From: Phorcus lineatus
Lineage: Eukaryota; Mollusca; Gastropoda; Trochida; Trochidae
Direction of reading: 5' to 3'
NCBI GenBank assembly: GCA_921293015.1
Contig: OV121090.1
Location: 22,024,304 to 22,088,303, forward strand
DNA: 64,000 nucleotides
Each line of letters begins with the position of its first letter. Position 1 is the stretch's first letter. This document shows, in pieces, positions 31,972 through 44,134 of this stretch. Position numbers and translations under genes: made by a program. The notes beneath the pieces are model-generated. The model worked only from the letters and a program-made list of their open reading frames with translations, had not been told where the DNA came from and did not search any database.

Positions 31972-34207
31972 GTGGATGAATTCAGAAATACGCAGATTAA
32001 TTCGAAAAAGAAATCGCCAACAAAACATAAGAACCGAATAGATGATTGGACTAAATTCAGACGAATGAGAAATAATGTTATATCAGCTATCAGAAAAGCT
32101 AAGCAAGATTATACTTCCAAACTTGATAATCATATAAATAACTTACATAATACTAAACTATGGTGGCGTTTGGTAAAGACATATATGAAAACTAAATCTG
32201 AATGTATCCAATTTCCTCCATTGCATCATAACGGCGATGTTATTGATGATACTACAGATATCGCAAATACTTTTAACGATTACTTTTCAGAACAGTCAAA
32301 AGTATCTTTTCCTGACAAAGAATTACCCCACACGGAGTCTACAACAGGTCCGACTCTATGTGACATAAATCTATCAGTGCAGGAAGTACAAGATATACTT
32401 CTGTCTGTCGATATTAGTAAAGCTACTGGCATAGATGGCATAAGCAATAAACTCATTAAAATCATAGCAGATGAAATATCTATACCTTTATGTGATATAT
32501 TTAATGTCTCTCTTCAAAGTTCTATTTTCCCTAACGTATGGAAAGAAGCATCGATAATTTCAATCCACAAAAAAGGTTCTTTTCATGACTGTTGTAACTA
32601 TCGACCTGTTGCCTTGACCAGTTGTTTATCCAAATGTTTTGAAAAATGTGTCTTTAAATATGTATTTAACTTTTTAAGAGACAATAATTCGCTCACAAAT
32701 CTTCAATCAGGATCTATGCCTGGAGACTCGACAGTTTATTAACTAACCTATCTTAATGAGATAAGGAAGTTAAAGCAGTATTTTGCGATATCAGTAAGGC
32801 TTTTGATAAAGTATGGCATAAGGGAATTATCTCAAAACTTCAGTCAAAAGGTATTCGTGGCTCACTACTTAGTTGGTTTGAAAGTTACCTAACTAACAGA
32901 ACACAGCGAGTTGTAATTCAAGGGAAATGTTCAGAATCGAATCCAGTTTTGGCAGGCGTACCTCAAGGGTCGGTGCTCGGACCGTTATTATTTCTCGTTT
33001 ACATAAATGACATCATTGAAGGCATTGCCTGTAATATTCGATTATTTGCTGATGACACATCTCTATATGTTATTGTTGAAATCCCACTTAGTACTGCTTT
33101 AAAACTCAACTCTGACATCGAACGCATCGTAAACTGGGCAGATAAATGGCAGGTAAAGTTTAACCGAGAAAAAACGGAAGCAGTTACTTTTTCGCGTAAA
33201 GTCAACCCTATAGCTATTCCTCCATTACAAATGAGTGGTACCATGATATCTGAAGTCAAAGAACACAAACACCTAGGTCTAACCTTCCAGCATAACTGCC
33301 AATGGAATTCCCACATTGAGAACATTATTAAAAAAGTAAGCCCCATTATCAACTGTTTTGGAAGCTTCAAATATCGTCTTACTAGAAAAAGCTTAGAAAT
33401 AATGTTTAACTCTTTTATTCTACCTCATTTTGATTACTGTAGTATTATCTGGAACAACTGTACTAAACAACAAGAGCTCCAACTTGAGAAACTACATCTT
33501 GACGCACTACGAACTATTTGCGGTGCGGTAAGAGGGACGAGTCACCAAAACATTTATAAGGAAACTAACTCAAAGCCCCTAAGAGAAAGAAGGGCTGATT
33601 CAAAACTATGTCTCTTTTATAAAATGATCAATAAATTGACTCCCGATTATCTAAGTGATCTTGTGCCTGATTCAGTCAGCCTCAATTCTAATTATAATCT
33701 AAGAAACCAGACAGACCTTCAAAACATACGTTGTAAGACAGAACTATATGCCAGATCATTTATTCCAGACACAATAAGACGCTGGAACGAGCTTCCCGAC
33801 AATATGAAGAAAGCAACTTCTTTACATGATTTCAAACTAATGCTACAGACCAAATTGTCATCTCCTCTCCACTTTGATTTTAACTCTGGACCCAGACTCC
33901 TACAAATTTTACACTGTCGCCTTAGGCTAGGGTTTAGTGATTTAAATGCAGACAAATACAAACGATATATCTTTGATTCACCCCCCTGTTCATGTGGTCA
34001 TCCAAACGAAGACGTATTTCACTACTTTTTTTACCTGTCCCTGTTATTTATTGCTGAGACCAAACTGTTATTTTTATAAGAAAGGTTTTGATTTAAGAAG
34101 TGTACTTTTTGGGAACGCAAATAAAGGGAGAGAAAAAACCCAGAAAAACTAGAATCTGTACATTACTTCATTCATTCTTCAAAACGATTTAATAACAGTT
34201 TAACTCT
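31972..34207 (+). pseudogene. LINE-A reverse transcriptase, broken
   Basis: The first segment (31972-32742) encodes a basic linker and the start of reverse transcriptase: ISKATGIDGISNKLI, IISIHKKG, NYRPVALTSCLSKCFEK. It stops at TAA beside a small deletion. The second frame (about 32757-34079) continues KAVFCDISKAFDKVWHKG, AGVPQGSVLGPLLF, the catalytic FADD at 33045-33056, and a C-terminal Cys/His block CSCGHPNEDVFHYFF. A frameshift in a T run near 34026 and another near 34150 separate the last residues (VHYFIHSSKRFN), which align with the end of LINE-B. The enzyme would reverse-transcribe its own RNA at nicked chromosomal DNA. This copy cannot. Confidence 0.88.
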
Positions 34208-34396
34208 TTAAACAATTTACAAGTCTTTTCATAATGATGAATGAACGGCCACACGATTACCAGAATTGTGATATCTTTTTATATATTACATACTAATGAT
34301 TGTTTTATAGAACTTTTGTATCAAGATTGCATGCCATTTTCGTGTTATTTCAAGTGTTTTGTATTGTATGGGAGAGGCATTAACATAAGCCATATG

Positions 34397-35699
34397 ATTT
34401 AAACAGTATTTTCTTTCCATAAAACATGTAATACACAACATTCTGTATATACAAAAAGGAAAAAGGATTAGCAAACAGGCTAATGCAGCCTATATAAATG
34501 CTTCTCCTTAGACAAACATAACAAATAAGGTTTTAAGTACATATATGGAAATACATTTTTACTACGCATGTCCAAAAAAGAAAAAAGCAATTTAATTGCA
34601 CAAGTACAAAAGTCTATAATACATGTACATGTAATTTTTTATACCAAACTTGAGGTCGAAGAACAATTTAATTTTGGACGGGAAACTATGAAAACCGGTT
34701 AGTTTCATTTATGTAATCATGAACTGATTTAATTATAGTTTCGTTTTCACTCTGTGACAAAGATTCGTCGCCGCTTAAAATAGTTTGTAAGCTAATATTA
34801 TTTATAAAAAAGTATTTATCTAATCTGAATATACCGTATAGTGTGCATTGATAGAAATAGTGAAGAGGGTCCTCCCGAGTGTTTCCACAAGAACAGACAC
34901 GATTTTCTGATAAACCTCGATCAAACAAATGAGAACGTAAGTCGCTGCAACCAAGGCGCAAACGACAGAGAAGAATTTGGCTTCGCCTGGGGCCGTAAGA
35001 TATATACTTTTTAAATGTTGGAGATAAGATTTTGTCGAATGAAACACACTTCTTAAATTGTGTCAGAGACCTAGCATTTCTAATATTTGGATCCAACAAA
35101 TTCCAAGCCTTAACAGTAGATGGGAGAAAAGAGTTATTAAAGTGAGACAAACGCCCGGTAGTACATCGTAGATTCTCCGAATTTCGTAAGTTGTAGCTAC
35201 TCATATTTGAAACATTTGGTGGTACCCATATAGATAAATATTGAGGTGTTAATCCATTTATCATTTTATAAAACATACATAATTTGTGAAAGTGACGCCT
35301 TTCAGCTAACGAGCAATAGCCTGTCTCAGAATACAGTTTTTCGTGATTTGTGCCTCTCACAGCACCTGAAATAGTCCTGAGAGCATCTAATTGTAATTTT
35401 TCTATCATATGAGCCTGTTCCTTAGTACAGTTGTCCCAGATCGTATCACAATAATCGAAAATTGGCATTATAAATGATCTAAACATGGTTTCAAGAGATA
35501 CTCTATTCAGCCTATATTTCAAACTGCGCAGACAATTTATTAGAGGACTTGCTTTGCGTACTATATAATCAATATGTTTCTGCCATTTCCCATCTTCTTG
35601 TAGAATTAGACCGAGGTGCTTATGTTCCCATACTTCGGAAATTGCAGTATTATTAAGATGTAATTGAAGCTTAGGACCTTTTTTAGTTTTATTTGAAAA
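34397..35699 (-). mobile_element. LINE-B: antisense LINE nested in LINE-A
   Basis: A perfect 16-bp direct repeat TAACATAAGCCATATG (34381-34396 and 35700-35715) flanks this element. Those bases are part of the LINE-A 3' region. LINE-B is 5' truncated just after the reverse-transcriptase active site and ends in a 3' tail finishing ACTGTTTAAAT, similar to the LINE-A end. It belongs to the same broad family but its protein differs clearly from LINE-A, so this is a separate insertion and not a twin-priming inversion. Confidence 0.88.
34686..35699 (-). pseudogene. LINE-B reverse transcriptase C-terminal part
   Basis: An uninterrupted frame of about 337 codons runs from the truncation point to TAA at 34686. 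It encodes the region after the active site (EHKHLGLILQ, SPLINCLRSLKYRLNR, MPIFDYCDTIW, LDALRTISGAVRGT) and the Cys/His end VCSCGNTREDPLHYFYQC. The frame shows no damage, which fits a recent insertion. The fragment lacks the catalytic aspartates, so it is inactive. An apparent start codon at 35738 comes from LINE-A sequence and is not real. Confidence 0.85.
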
Positions 35700-35759
35700 T
35701 AACATAAGCCATATGGCTTGTTTGCCGATCCCTTTCATGTAATAAAATATGTTTAAACC

Positions 35760-35835
35760 ACAAAGTTGCCGAGCCCCTGGCGGGATTCAAACCACGGACT
35801 TCCTGATCCGAGCGGTATTAATAACACAAGGTCTA
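35760..35835 (-). mobile_element. tRNA-derived SINE, head part, right of LINE-A
   Basis: This is the continuation of the SINE at 31734-31971. It has ACAAAGTTGCC, then GAGCCCCTGG, then the inverted B box (GGGATTCAAACC, the T-arm of a tRNA) and an A-box region near AGCGGTATTA. The SINE's own 5' end and target duplication are not clear. Confidence 0.8.
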
Positions 35836-36023
35836 GAGATACTGAACTTGGGTTTTTTAACCAAAATTTATTCAACTTTTGCGTAAAGATTAGATAAAGC
35901 TAAATCAATTTCTCATTTCAATAATAACTATCAAGGAAAACTTGAATTGTGTTTCAATTACAATATCTTTACTAATATAACAACAACGGATATCATCTCG
36001 TGAATAAAATAATGTTTTGTGTA

Positions 36024-36840
36024 CAGTCAGACCCCGATAATCCGGCCACCGATAATCCGAATCTCGCAGTATCCGAACGGTAGCAAGCTGTAACCAAACT
36101 AATCTCTATATAAACTCATTAATTGTTGATTCACTAATCCGTTGATTCAGTCTCCGTATCCGAACGCTAATTAGCCGTAACGGATTACAGCTATTTCTGC
36201 TTCATTAATCCGACTGTTCATCAAAGAGTTCGGTAATCCACTAGTCAAGCAAGCACCACACTGATTGAATCGGTAAACATCAATGACAGTGGATTGACAC
36301 GGGAGTTGAGCGTGTCAGCAGTTTGTGATTGTAATAAATTGAGATGTCTCACTTTGTGATTTGTGTGATAGTTATAAATATCGTTTTGTCAGAATGAGGT
36401 CAGTTGAATTTGACACTTGTCACGCCCCTAAGCGTAAACGATTCGAAATTACTGCCGCACAAAAGATAAGTGGTTAAATATTTCTGAAGATTCTGCTTCA
36501 CTTATCAGGGCAAGAAATGCCAAACATCAAAAACTAGAGGAAGCACTTTATGTTTGGACTAATGAAATGACCAGTAAAATGCCCTTCAAGCAATTGAGTA
36601 CACAATCTGTAATCGGCAAATTCTTCAAACCTGAGTGAGTGTCCAGAAAGGCTTTTGTGCAATGATTGTTTATTAAAATATGTATCCCAATTGTTATGTG
36701 TATATGAAATAAAACTCAATAGATATTCGTAATACGTTGTCGTCTGTCTGTAGATTTGGTTCGTTTCAGTAGTCCGAACGTTTCACTCTCCGAACGTTTT
36801 AAATGAAAAACGGAAGAGTTCGATTATCGAGGTCTGACTG
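36024..36840 (+). mobile_element. pogo/Tigger-like DNA transposon, internally deleted
   Basis: The inverted ends CAGTCAGACCCCGATAATC (36024) and GATTATCGAGGTCTGACTG (ending 36840) differ at one position. TA flanks both ends, at 36022-36023 and 36841-36842. Inside are remnants of the DNA-binding part of a pogo transposase: KRKRFEITAAQKISG then a stop, and further on RARNAKHQKLEEALYVW with FKQLSTQSVIGKFF. The spacing shows deletions, and no DDE domain remains. At 817 bp it is non-autonomous. Confidence 0.85.
36400..36640 (+). pseudogene. pogo transposase DNA-binding domain fragments
   Basis: ATG near 36393 gives MRSVEFDTCHAPKRKRFEIT, followed by AAQKISG and a TAA. The second helix-turn-helix segment (KLEEALYVWTNEMTSK) is in a different register. 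The residues match the CENP-B/pogo-type N-terminal HTH pair in order. The protein is truncated and frameshifted. Confidence 0.65.
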
Positions 36841-36842
36841 TA

Positions 36843-39800
36843 TAAAAAAAATGTTAAAACATAAATAATAAGACCAAACTAGAAAATAATTGGCAAGATA
36901 TTCACTATTCAACATAGCGTTAATCTTATACCCTCGAGTAGTCGTTTCATTGGGGAACAGACATGAGCTCACAATATTTGAATAAATCAGACTTATCCAA
37001 ATGTTACTATTCTCTTATGAATGTACTGATAACTCTTTAATTAACGATGTGAAAAACATAATCAAGAAATAACAAGGAACAATATAGATTACTATAAGAC
37101 GCCAGTACAAAGGTCTTTATGTCGTAAACTAAGACGTATACTTATGTTTTACATTTAGTCATGAACGATCTTGATTATTGATTGATGTTAAAGACATTCC
37201 GCTGTAAAATTGCCATTAATCATTCGAGAAATTTTAATGAAGAAAAGGATATCATTAAATGGAAATCAAATAACTGTGTCCTGACCTTTCATCATCATCA
37301 GACCGAATTGTTTAGCTTGAATAGCTAAAACCTAATGAGTCATACTGTCTAACTTTCAACCAAGAATACCTTCATAGATTGAAATAAAGAAAAAGTAGAT
37401 ATTTGTTTAATCAACTGTTCACACCATTGTCGACATAGAAATTGATCTGTATTCTTGAAAAAAACTTATATTTTGAACAGCATTAGTAACATACATTGGT
37501 CAACACGCTATGTGTATGAAGACACACGAACTTCATTTTTACCGGAATAACATAAATCCAGTGATGCTTAAGGTAGATACAGATCAGAGAGACATCTTAA
37601 ATCTTTTTCAAACGCTTGATGAAATATTGTTAAGCAATATTAGACATTTGATCTTAAATGGAACGTAACTTTTACTATTTTAACTACTCGTATTATGTTC
37701 ACGTCGTATGATCGTATGTACTTGATTAAACATCGCGTTAATAATTGTATTAATTTTGAGTCAAATGTTTTAATCAACTCATTTTACTATATTAATGTAG
37801 TTACATTCTCATACCTTTTCCAATAAAACAAAGTCCTTCGTTTTCACATGGCATCATGCATGTCTGATATTACACCTTTGTCACCCTTAACATCAAATAA
37901 TTGAAAATAAGATGAGATTTCACACAAGATCATTCTCATTTTGCAAAAAGAAAGCTAAAACATACTTCAAATAAAAATCGTTCATAATGAGTGGGCACAA
38001 CATGGCCCTCTTAAAAACAGTAATTACTTCTGAAAATTAATGTGATATCATATTCTATCTATTTTCGTTCAATAATCATTTTATTGAGAATTCTTTTACT
38101 GAATTATATGAGCCTATTTCAATTTCCACCCAATGATGATTTTCGTAAAATGAGAATGTAGAATTTTAAAGTTCAGATGTGTCTCTTACAGAGTTGAGTT
38201 TTGGAAAGGGATTGACATATGCTGCGATCAGATATTGTGTTTGAATACATAGTGTGTATTAAATGAGATTGATTGAATCAAGTCTAAAGTAACTTTTACA
38301 TATAATGACCAAATTATTTTCTTCATTTAAGAAAATGATAAGATTTTCCAATAAAACTCAATTTTTTATAACGTTTAGAAACTTTATATTATGTTCAGAA
38401 ATAATCGGAATTCTTTACTGTGACGTTTGAAGAGAGGGTATGAGCGAATCTATTCCACATCCATTCTTCCTCATGTATTCTCCATTACATAATCAAAATG
38501 CTTTATTTGAAGAAAAAACTGAAATTGAGAGAAAGTTGAAGATATTGACATAAGATTTTGATTTTATAATAATTCATCATGTAAAAAGCATTGACATCAC
38601 TGTTATCAATCTAACAGTAAAGCTCGTCGCATTCTGACAAGGTCAACTTTGGGGTGAGGACATAAATTCTCTTATTTCAAGCTTGTTCCACTTGAAAGTG
38701 ATGAAACCTCATCAAAAAGGCATAGAATATGTAATCTGGACATTATCAGAACAGAATGGTTTCGTTTGTGTATTTCCAACGATCACAAAGCAGTAACCTA
38801 TGTTGTACAACGTTCTTGTTATCAATGAAAAAGCAACGCTTTAGGAAATAAATAATTAAAGTTTGTTATAGGGTATACATTTGTTGAACCGTCTATAACT
38901 TCCCAGGAAAAATTTTCAATCGTTACATCAAAGATGATCAGAAAAAATCCTAAATGACAACCTGGTGAGGAAAAAGTTCATTATTTTATGTTCAAAATAT
39001 TGATCAAATCTTTAGGGCATCCTACTTTGACTGACATCTTCGAGAGACTTAATGCTTTAATATATTCATACAGTTTATAACATCAGACAAGACCAGAAGA
39101 AATTGATGTATATAAATCTTGAATCTTTTCAATCATGATATAAGAAATAATTCATACCATTGGAAGAATAATGTCCTAGTTCTTGACATTTTGACCTCAG
39201 CGCATCATTAACCCTTTTTCAAACAGATCAATTATTTGATTTAAAATATGAAAGAACCTGAAGTTGGGATAGAATTTATCTTTTGATTAGTTTTTTTTTC
39301 ATTTATGAAAACCATTACATAGCAATAAAGGATGAATGATTTTATTCAAAAGAACGAATCCACAATCAGTCTAAGGTTAGGTTAGTTAGGTTAGGTTTTG
39401 ATGCTTTTTTCGATTTATGTACAAGATTAAATATAGATAAAGGATGGATGATTTTATTCACAAGAACGAACCTAAATCAGTCATGAGTTGGGTTAGCATT
39501 TAGTTTTTATGTTTTTTTCGATCTGTGTAAACGATTATATAGCAATAAAGGATAGATGATTTCAATACTAATTGGGTGGTGAGTGTCAAATTAATGGAGG
39601 GAAAGGGAAATGAGAAAACGGAAATAAAGATGTAATTATACGAAAGATAAAAAGAATTTCGAGCAAGTTTCATCTGGACTACACTTTGAACTATTCAACC
39701 TTGTTGCAGCTTTTTAAAGCCATAACATTACTAATTCTGCTGACGTAGCCCTTAGGGTCAAGGAACACTTAAACACCCTCATTCTTATAAGGTCCTGGGT

Positions 39801-40007
39801 CATGCGGAGAGTTAGTTCAGCACAATCTAGTTAAAACTAGACGTAATGGTCCGTCATTACATCTTGAGCATTACTGATTCAGGTCATGTTCAGCTGACCT
39901 TTGATGGATTTTTAACCGACCAGTAAAATGAGGGCAGGAAGTCAGCTTTCAAACAATCAAACACGGAGCTTCTTTTGCATCTTGGTAAATGTCACATGCT
40001 GACGTTC
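36843..40007. other. Gene-free AT-rich stretch
   Basis: No supported gene. The only structure noted is a roughly 110-bp tandem repeat at 39321-39560. Confidence 0.5.
39321..39560 (+). repeat. Tandem repeat of about 110 bp, two copies plus start of a third
   Basis: The block AATAAAGGATGAATGATTTT with a following AAGAACGAA and TTTTTTCGAT recurs at 39321, about 39433 and 39541. Copy 1 contains a short GGTTA run. Units are diverged. Confidence 0.65.
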
Positions 40008-40019
40008 ACCCTACGTTTG

Positions 40020-40200
40020 GTTTAAACATATTTATTTCAAAAAGATGAATTGGATTGGTAAACAAGCCATAGGCTTATGTAAATACCGCTCCAAGATACA
40101 AATATGATACATGTCATGGTGATTTTACAATATACAATATACAGAAACAACAGTTCATTATAATTACAACAAACGCAATGATTGCAGAAAATTGAGTGCT
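40020..40200 (-). mobile_element. LINE 3'-end fragment with 12-bp target-site duplication
   Basis: The direct repeat ACCCTACGTTTG (40008-40019 and 40201-40212) encloses 181 bp. On the minus strand this ends CATAAGCCTATGGCTTG, AATCCAATTC, AAATAAATATGTTTAAAC, the same tail as LINE-A. It is a severely 5'-truncated insertion of that family. Confidence 0.85.
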
Positions 40201-40212
40201 ACCCTACGTTTG

Positions 40213-40590
40213 TCAATATTCATCCTATAAAACTATTTTTCTGATTGTTTGACCTAGTTTGTTTATTTACTTTTGCACAAATGAATAAATCAACAACACA
40301 CAAATATTCCGTTAACAAATATGCACAGAATTGACGCTGTCATCATATTTTTCAACAAAAAAATACATCGGTAACAATCGGATTTTGGAATCGAAGTGCA
40401 AGAACGTCGAAACAATCGCATTGACGCGCGTTTCTAAGTGCTGGGCCAGCTGCAGTTCCCTTTGATTAGCTAAAGTTCACTGAACAGGTGTGTAATTCTC
40501 TAGATGTTCGAGGAGCTAGATTGAGTTCAGAATTTTTTTTAAAGATAGCTTGGTTTAAAAGACTTAATAACTTAAAAATTAAAAGACTTT
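40213..40590. other. Non-coding stretch
   Basis: Nothing recognised between the two LINE-derived fragments. Confidence 0.4.
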
Positions 40591-40594
40591 TAAG

Positions 40595-40880
40595 AACTCA
40601 GATTCAGATTCTTTATTCTCTAAAACCACGCACGGTGGTACATGAGCAATTTTACAAAGAGAAGTAAAGATACGGACTGCGCATGCATAACATAAAAAGT
40701 AACATACAACAGCATATACACTTTTAAAAATGGTGAAAAAATGCATTTGATAAACAGAGAGAGGTTCTTTAAACATCGAAATTTGTTACTATTGAGGAGT
40801 AGATTAAGTTTGTGTACTTCTTCTATTTCGTAAATGTTTGCTGTATTGATTGTAATCGTGATTGCAAAAGGCACTGAGTA
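40595..40880 (-). mobile_element. Second LINE-type 3' end fragment
   Basis: On the minus strand the sequence reads ACCACCGTGCGTGGT (a small hairpin), then TTAGAGAATAAAGAATCTG and AATCTGAG at its end. An AATAAAG followed by GAATCT repeats is typical of 3' ends of CR1/L2-like LINEs. The right boundary is uncertain and no reverse-transcriptase code remains. Confidence 0.5.
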
Positions 40881-43029
40881 TGAATAGGAGAAATAACAAC
40901 AATCCAGACATATAATTTGATTACGTTGAATTTAACAATGAACAAAGTAATCGTTATATAAACAGTATATGTTATTCTATTTTGTTCAATCTGATTACCT
41001 ATTTGCCACTGATAAGATCGCAGAATGTGTCTGGTTATCTTTTGTACTGAACAAAACATGGCGTTTTTTGGAACGTAATCCCTTTTCAGTTTGATCATTT
41101 GGTAAGATGTCTCGAAAATGGTCAAGTAGGATATTCTAAACGTTCAGTCAATTTTGGAAAAGTTCTGTTTAAATACCATTTCGGCGCGTTAGGGAAAACA
41201 AGAAAAGTTAACTCTCATACCATAAACAAAAACTATTCCATACAACCATAAAACAACTGTCTTTAATATTAACCAGAGATAATTTGATTTTCAATGCCCC
41301 TGACAGCACACAGTTGAAAAAAAAATTGACAAAACCTTTAAGGTAGTTAAATTCTTAATATCATTTTGATATTAATTATGTGTACATACAATTAAGTTTT
41401 CATCTTTTAAGAAACACACTTTTATTCATCTATTTATGATGATGATGAGTATTAGTAGTAGTAGTAAAAGTAGTATGTGTTGTAGTAGTTGCAGTGTTGT
41501 CTTCCGTCCTATTATTGACATTGCGTAAATGCAGTTGCTTGTGACGCAGCTTCACCCTTGTTGAATTGTTTTCAAGAGGTGAGTTCTTAGCTCTAACGGT
41601 GTCTAAGGAGAGTCACTTTTCAAGGTTTTGAAGAAAAATCGCTATCCATAGGTTTTCAAGCAAGTCTTAGAAGGAGGAATTTCAGAGTGGAAGGTGGATC
41701 TGAGTGTTTAGAGAAGCATATTCTTCAACAAGGCCAGATTGCAGTAGGCCAGGGCTGTTCTTTTAATGCACTTGAAGGTAAAACTGAAAATTTAATACTG
41801 AACACTTGCCAGGAAGGGCAACCAATGTTGCTTGATTAGAACTAGTGAGATAAGAGATTATTCCAATGGTGCTGGCGAAATTCTCCCATTTAGTAACATC
41901 AAACCATTTGATTTGTGAGGAGTTGATAAATGACTCAGATGAAAGTTGACTCTCGGTTCTGTCTTTGAATTTGAAAAAGGTGCCAATGCAAACCTTATGC
42001 TGAAACCAGAGATCTCTTCACTTTCTATTGAGACGTGTTCTGAATTAAATGGAGATCCACTTTATCAAACTTAGCTGTTTAGATTTACTGACGATGTTGT
42101 TTTAGGCAAATGAGAAAATAACATGCGCCTGCCTTTGAGATGGCTATTGATCGCCATGAACTGTCAGATTAGAGATCTTCCGTTAGATTAGGCCTTTTAT
42201 GAACTCTGAATGAAGTTTCAGCAAGCATTGAAAACGAATTTTGATTGCAAAGTGATAAAAAATCCGATTCTGATCTGAGATTTTTTCAAATGAACAAAAA
42301 GGTCAATCTCGGATAATATCGTCTTACATCCCTTCCATATAAATCATCTCACCTCTTCGTAATCTGATTTCACATTATATCTTCCCGGGCTAACTTTCTG
42401 AAAGCCGTTGCACTTTTATAAATATTCATTAAGTATTAGGAAGGAGCGAGGGCGGATTAATTTACACTGATTTAGCAGGTTGTCAAATCATATGTAATAA
42501 TGAACTGAATCGACATTTCGGTAGTGTAAGCACATTGTCGGTTTACAGCCCGTAAAAAATTCACAAATGGCTTAATATGTATATTCAGACACACATACAG
42601 ATGAACATACTTTTATTAAAGACCAATGAGGAAGATAAATGTAGTATAAGTTATATACTGCATGAGGAACACCTTTTTCTTTTAGTGCGAGATGAAGTTC
42701 AGAGGAATGCGTGTAATTAGAATTGCTACATTGGACTGACGATGAATTTGACGTTATATGGTTTGCGGTTAGTCAGTGACACGGCCATTAGGTATCAATC
42801 ACTCGGGCCAAAACACACACGAAATATATCATGATAATTTCATCTGACAACTCATGCAACTCATAGACTGTTAGACTAAAAATGTGACATAGATTATTAA
42901 ATTTCGACTACGGCTATTGTTGTCGAGGCAGTAATAAATAAAGATGTGCACATTGAAACGGATGACAACTGGTTTAAAATTTAAAGTTTAGAGAACAAGA
43001 CTGTATATGTTACAGTCAATGTCTAAAAT
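40881..43029. other. Gene-free stretch, possible old decayed coding DNA
   Basis: Between about 41560 and 42200, G+C is slightly higher and several short frames follow one another with stops between. This suggests a very old pseudogene, but I recognise no motif. A TAG/GTA trinucleotide-rich tract lies at 41437-41500. Confidence 0.35.
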
Positions 43030-43138
43030 CAGTCAATCTGTAGATCGACTGAAATTTTTAGTCAATCTGTAGATTGCCTGATTCACTCAGGCAATGTATA
43101 GATTGACTGAAAAAAGCAGTCAATGTACAGATTGACTG
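43030..43138. repeat. Long imperfect hairpin built of AGTCAATCTGTAGATTGACT units
   Basis: Left arm 43030-43081 and right arm 43087-43138 are inverted copies at roughly 85% identity. Each arm itself consists of two short palindromes of the CAGTCAATCTGTAGAT type, so the structure has two levels of symmetry. Further related words flank it at 43014-43022 and 43160-43171. It could be a foldback element or a hairpin RNA source. Confidence 0.65.
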
Positions 43139-44134
43139 AAAATTTAGGCTGATTTTCAGACAGATTGACTGAAATGAATTATCAATTTCTGTAGTTTTTG
43201 AGCATTAACTTCCAATGTATAATTTCCTAAGCATTATTTCCTCATTATCAATAGGAGAAGAGAAACATGTTTCAAATGTTTATCAGTTTGTCAGGTTTAA
43301 AACATGCTTTTTATGTCTTTCATCCCTTACAAGTGGCAAGTTTATTATTTCAGAGCTTTAATAATCTTCAACTTAGTTTAATCTGTTTTCGTATGTTGAA
43401 CATAAAAAAACTGTCTACTTTAAAAGATAATTCTCAATGAAACGTCTTCCCCAAAGTTTAAATGTCGACGAAAAGAAAAAGCTAACATTTCATCGTCTTT
43501 GGTGAGAAAAGTTATAAACATTGTAGCGCTTCGAAGTTTACGACCATTTCTTCAATCATGTATGATCAGCCATTTGATTTGAAGGAGCTGATGGACTTGG
43601 ATAATAATAGTAGACTGTCAAGTTCAATAATTTCTCAATAAAAATGAGACGCTGAAATCAGAAATCAGAAATCAGAAGGCGTTCTTCCTGTATTAAATGA
43701 AGGTTTATTGATTCGGGAAATGAATTTTGTCAAGAACTACTTTATCACATCTTACTTTTGAGATTTTTTTGTATGGAGCATGTAATAGAAAATGTTTTTA
43801 TGATGCCATTTGCCTTTGATAATGTTTCTTCAGCTTAAGACCTTCCATTTGTCATATTTTACATTTGAATATAATCATCAGCTATTCGGAGAGGACTGTG
43901 ACCATTTAAGTTATTACTTTGAAAAAAACACCCCAACGGTCTGATACACGAGGAAGGCATAATAAATAAAATTTGTCAAATATTTGAGAAATCTGTTTAT
44001 TATTTCAATAAAAAAATTTCTTGGGACAAGGTTACAATTCAGGTTGTCATAAAGGTATATAAAGATGACACCTCATACCCCATGATTTTCTTGCAAACAC
44101 TGTCCTGTGAATATCTGTCACTTTTTTTCCACAG
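43139..44134. other. Non-coding stretch
   Basis: AT-rich, no gene seen. A short GAAATCA tandem lies near 43652-43675. Confidence 0.45.

Larger units (their letters stand above)
31972..35759 (+). mobile_element. LINE-A: 5'-truncated non-LTR retrotransposon, hosting LINE-B
   Basis: The element lies between the two copies of the 11-bp duplication ACAAAGTTGCC (31961-31971 and 35760-35770), whose bases belong to the host SINE. It starts inside the region before reverse transcriptase, so the endonuclease is lost. It ends with a 3' tail containing CATAAGCC, ATGGCTTGTTT and AAAATATGTTTAAAC at 35700-35759. Its 3' untranslated region is interrupted at 34397-35699 by the antisense LINE-B. The protein is of the CR1/jockey-like group. 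Confidence 0.88.

Noticed and set aside
32999..33370. Minus-strand frame of 123 codons
   Set aside because: It is the antisense shadow of the LINE-A reverse-transcriptase region.
35700..35738. Start codon of the long minus-strand LINE-B frame
   Set aside because: It lies in the LINE-A 3' end beyond the target duplication, so it is an accidental fusion and not a LINE-B start.
31972..35759. LINE pair as a single element with twin-priming inversion
   Set aside because: The two segments encode overlapping but clearly different protein versions, and each has its own target duplication.
39370..39410. Interstitial telomere repeat (GGTTA run)
   Set aside because: Only about four imperfect units occur inside a longer tandem repeat, and molluscan telomeres are expected to be TTAGGG.
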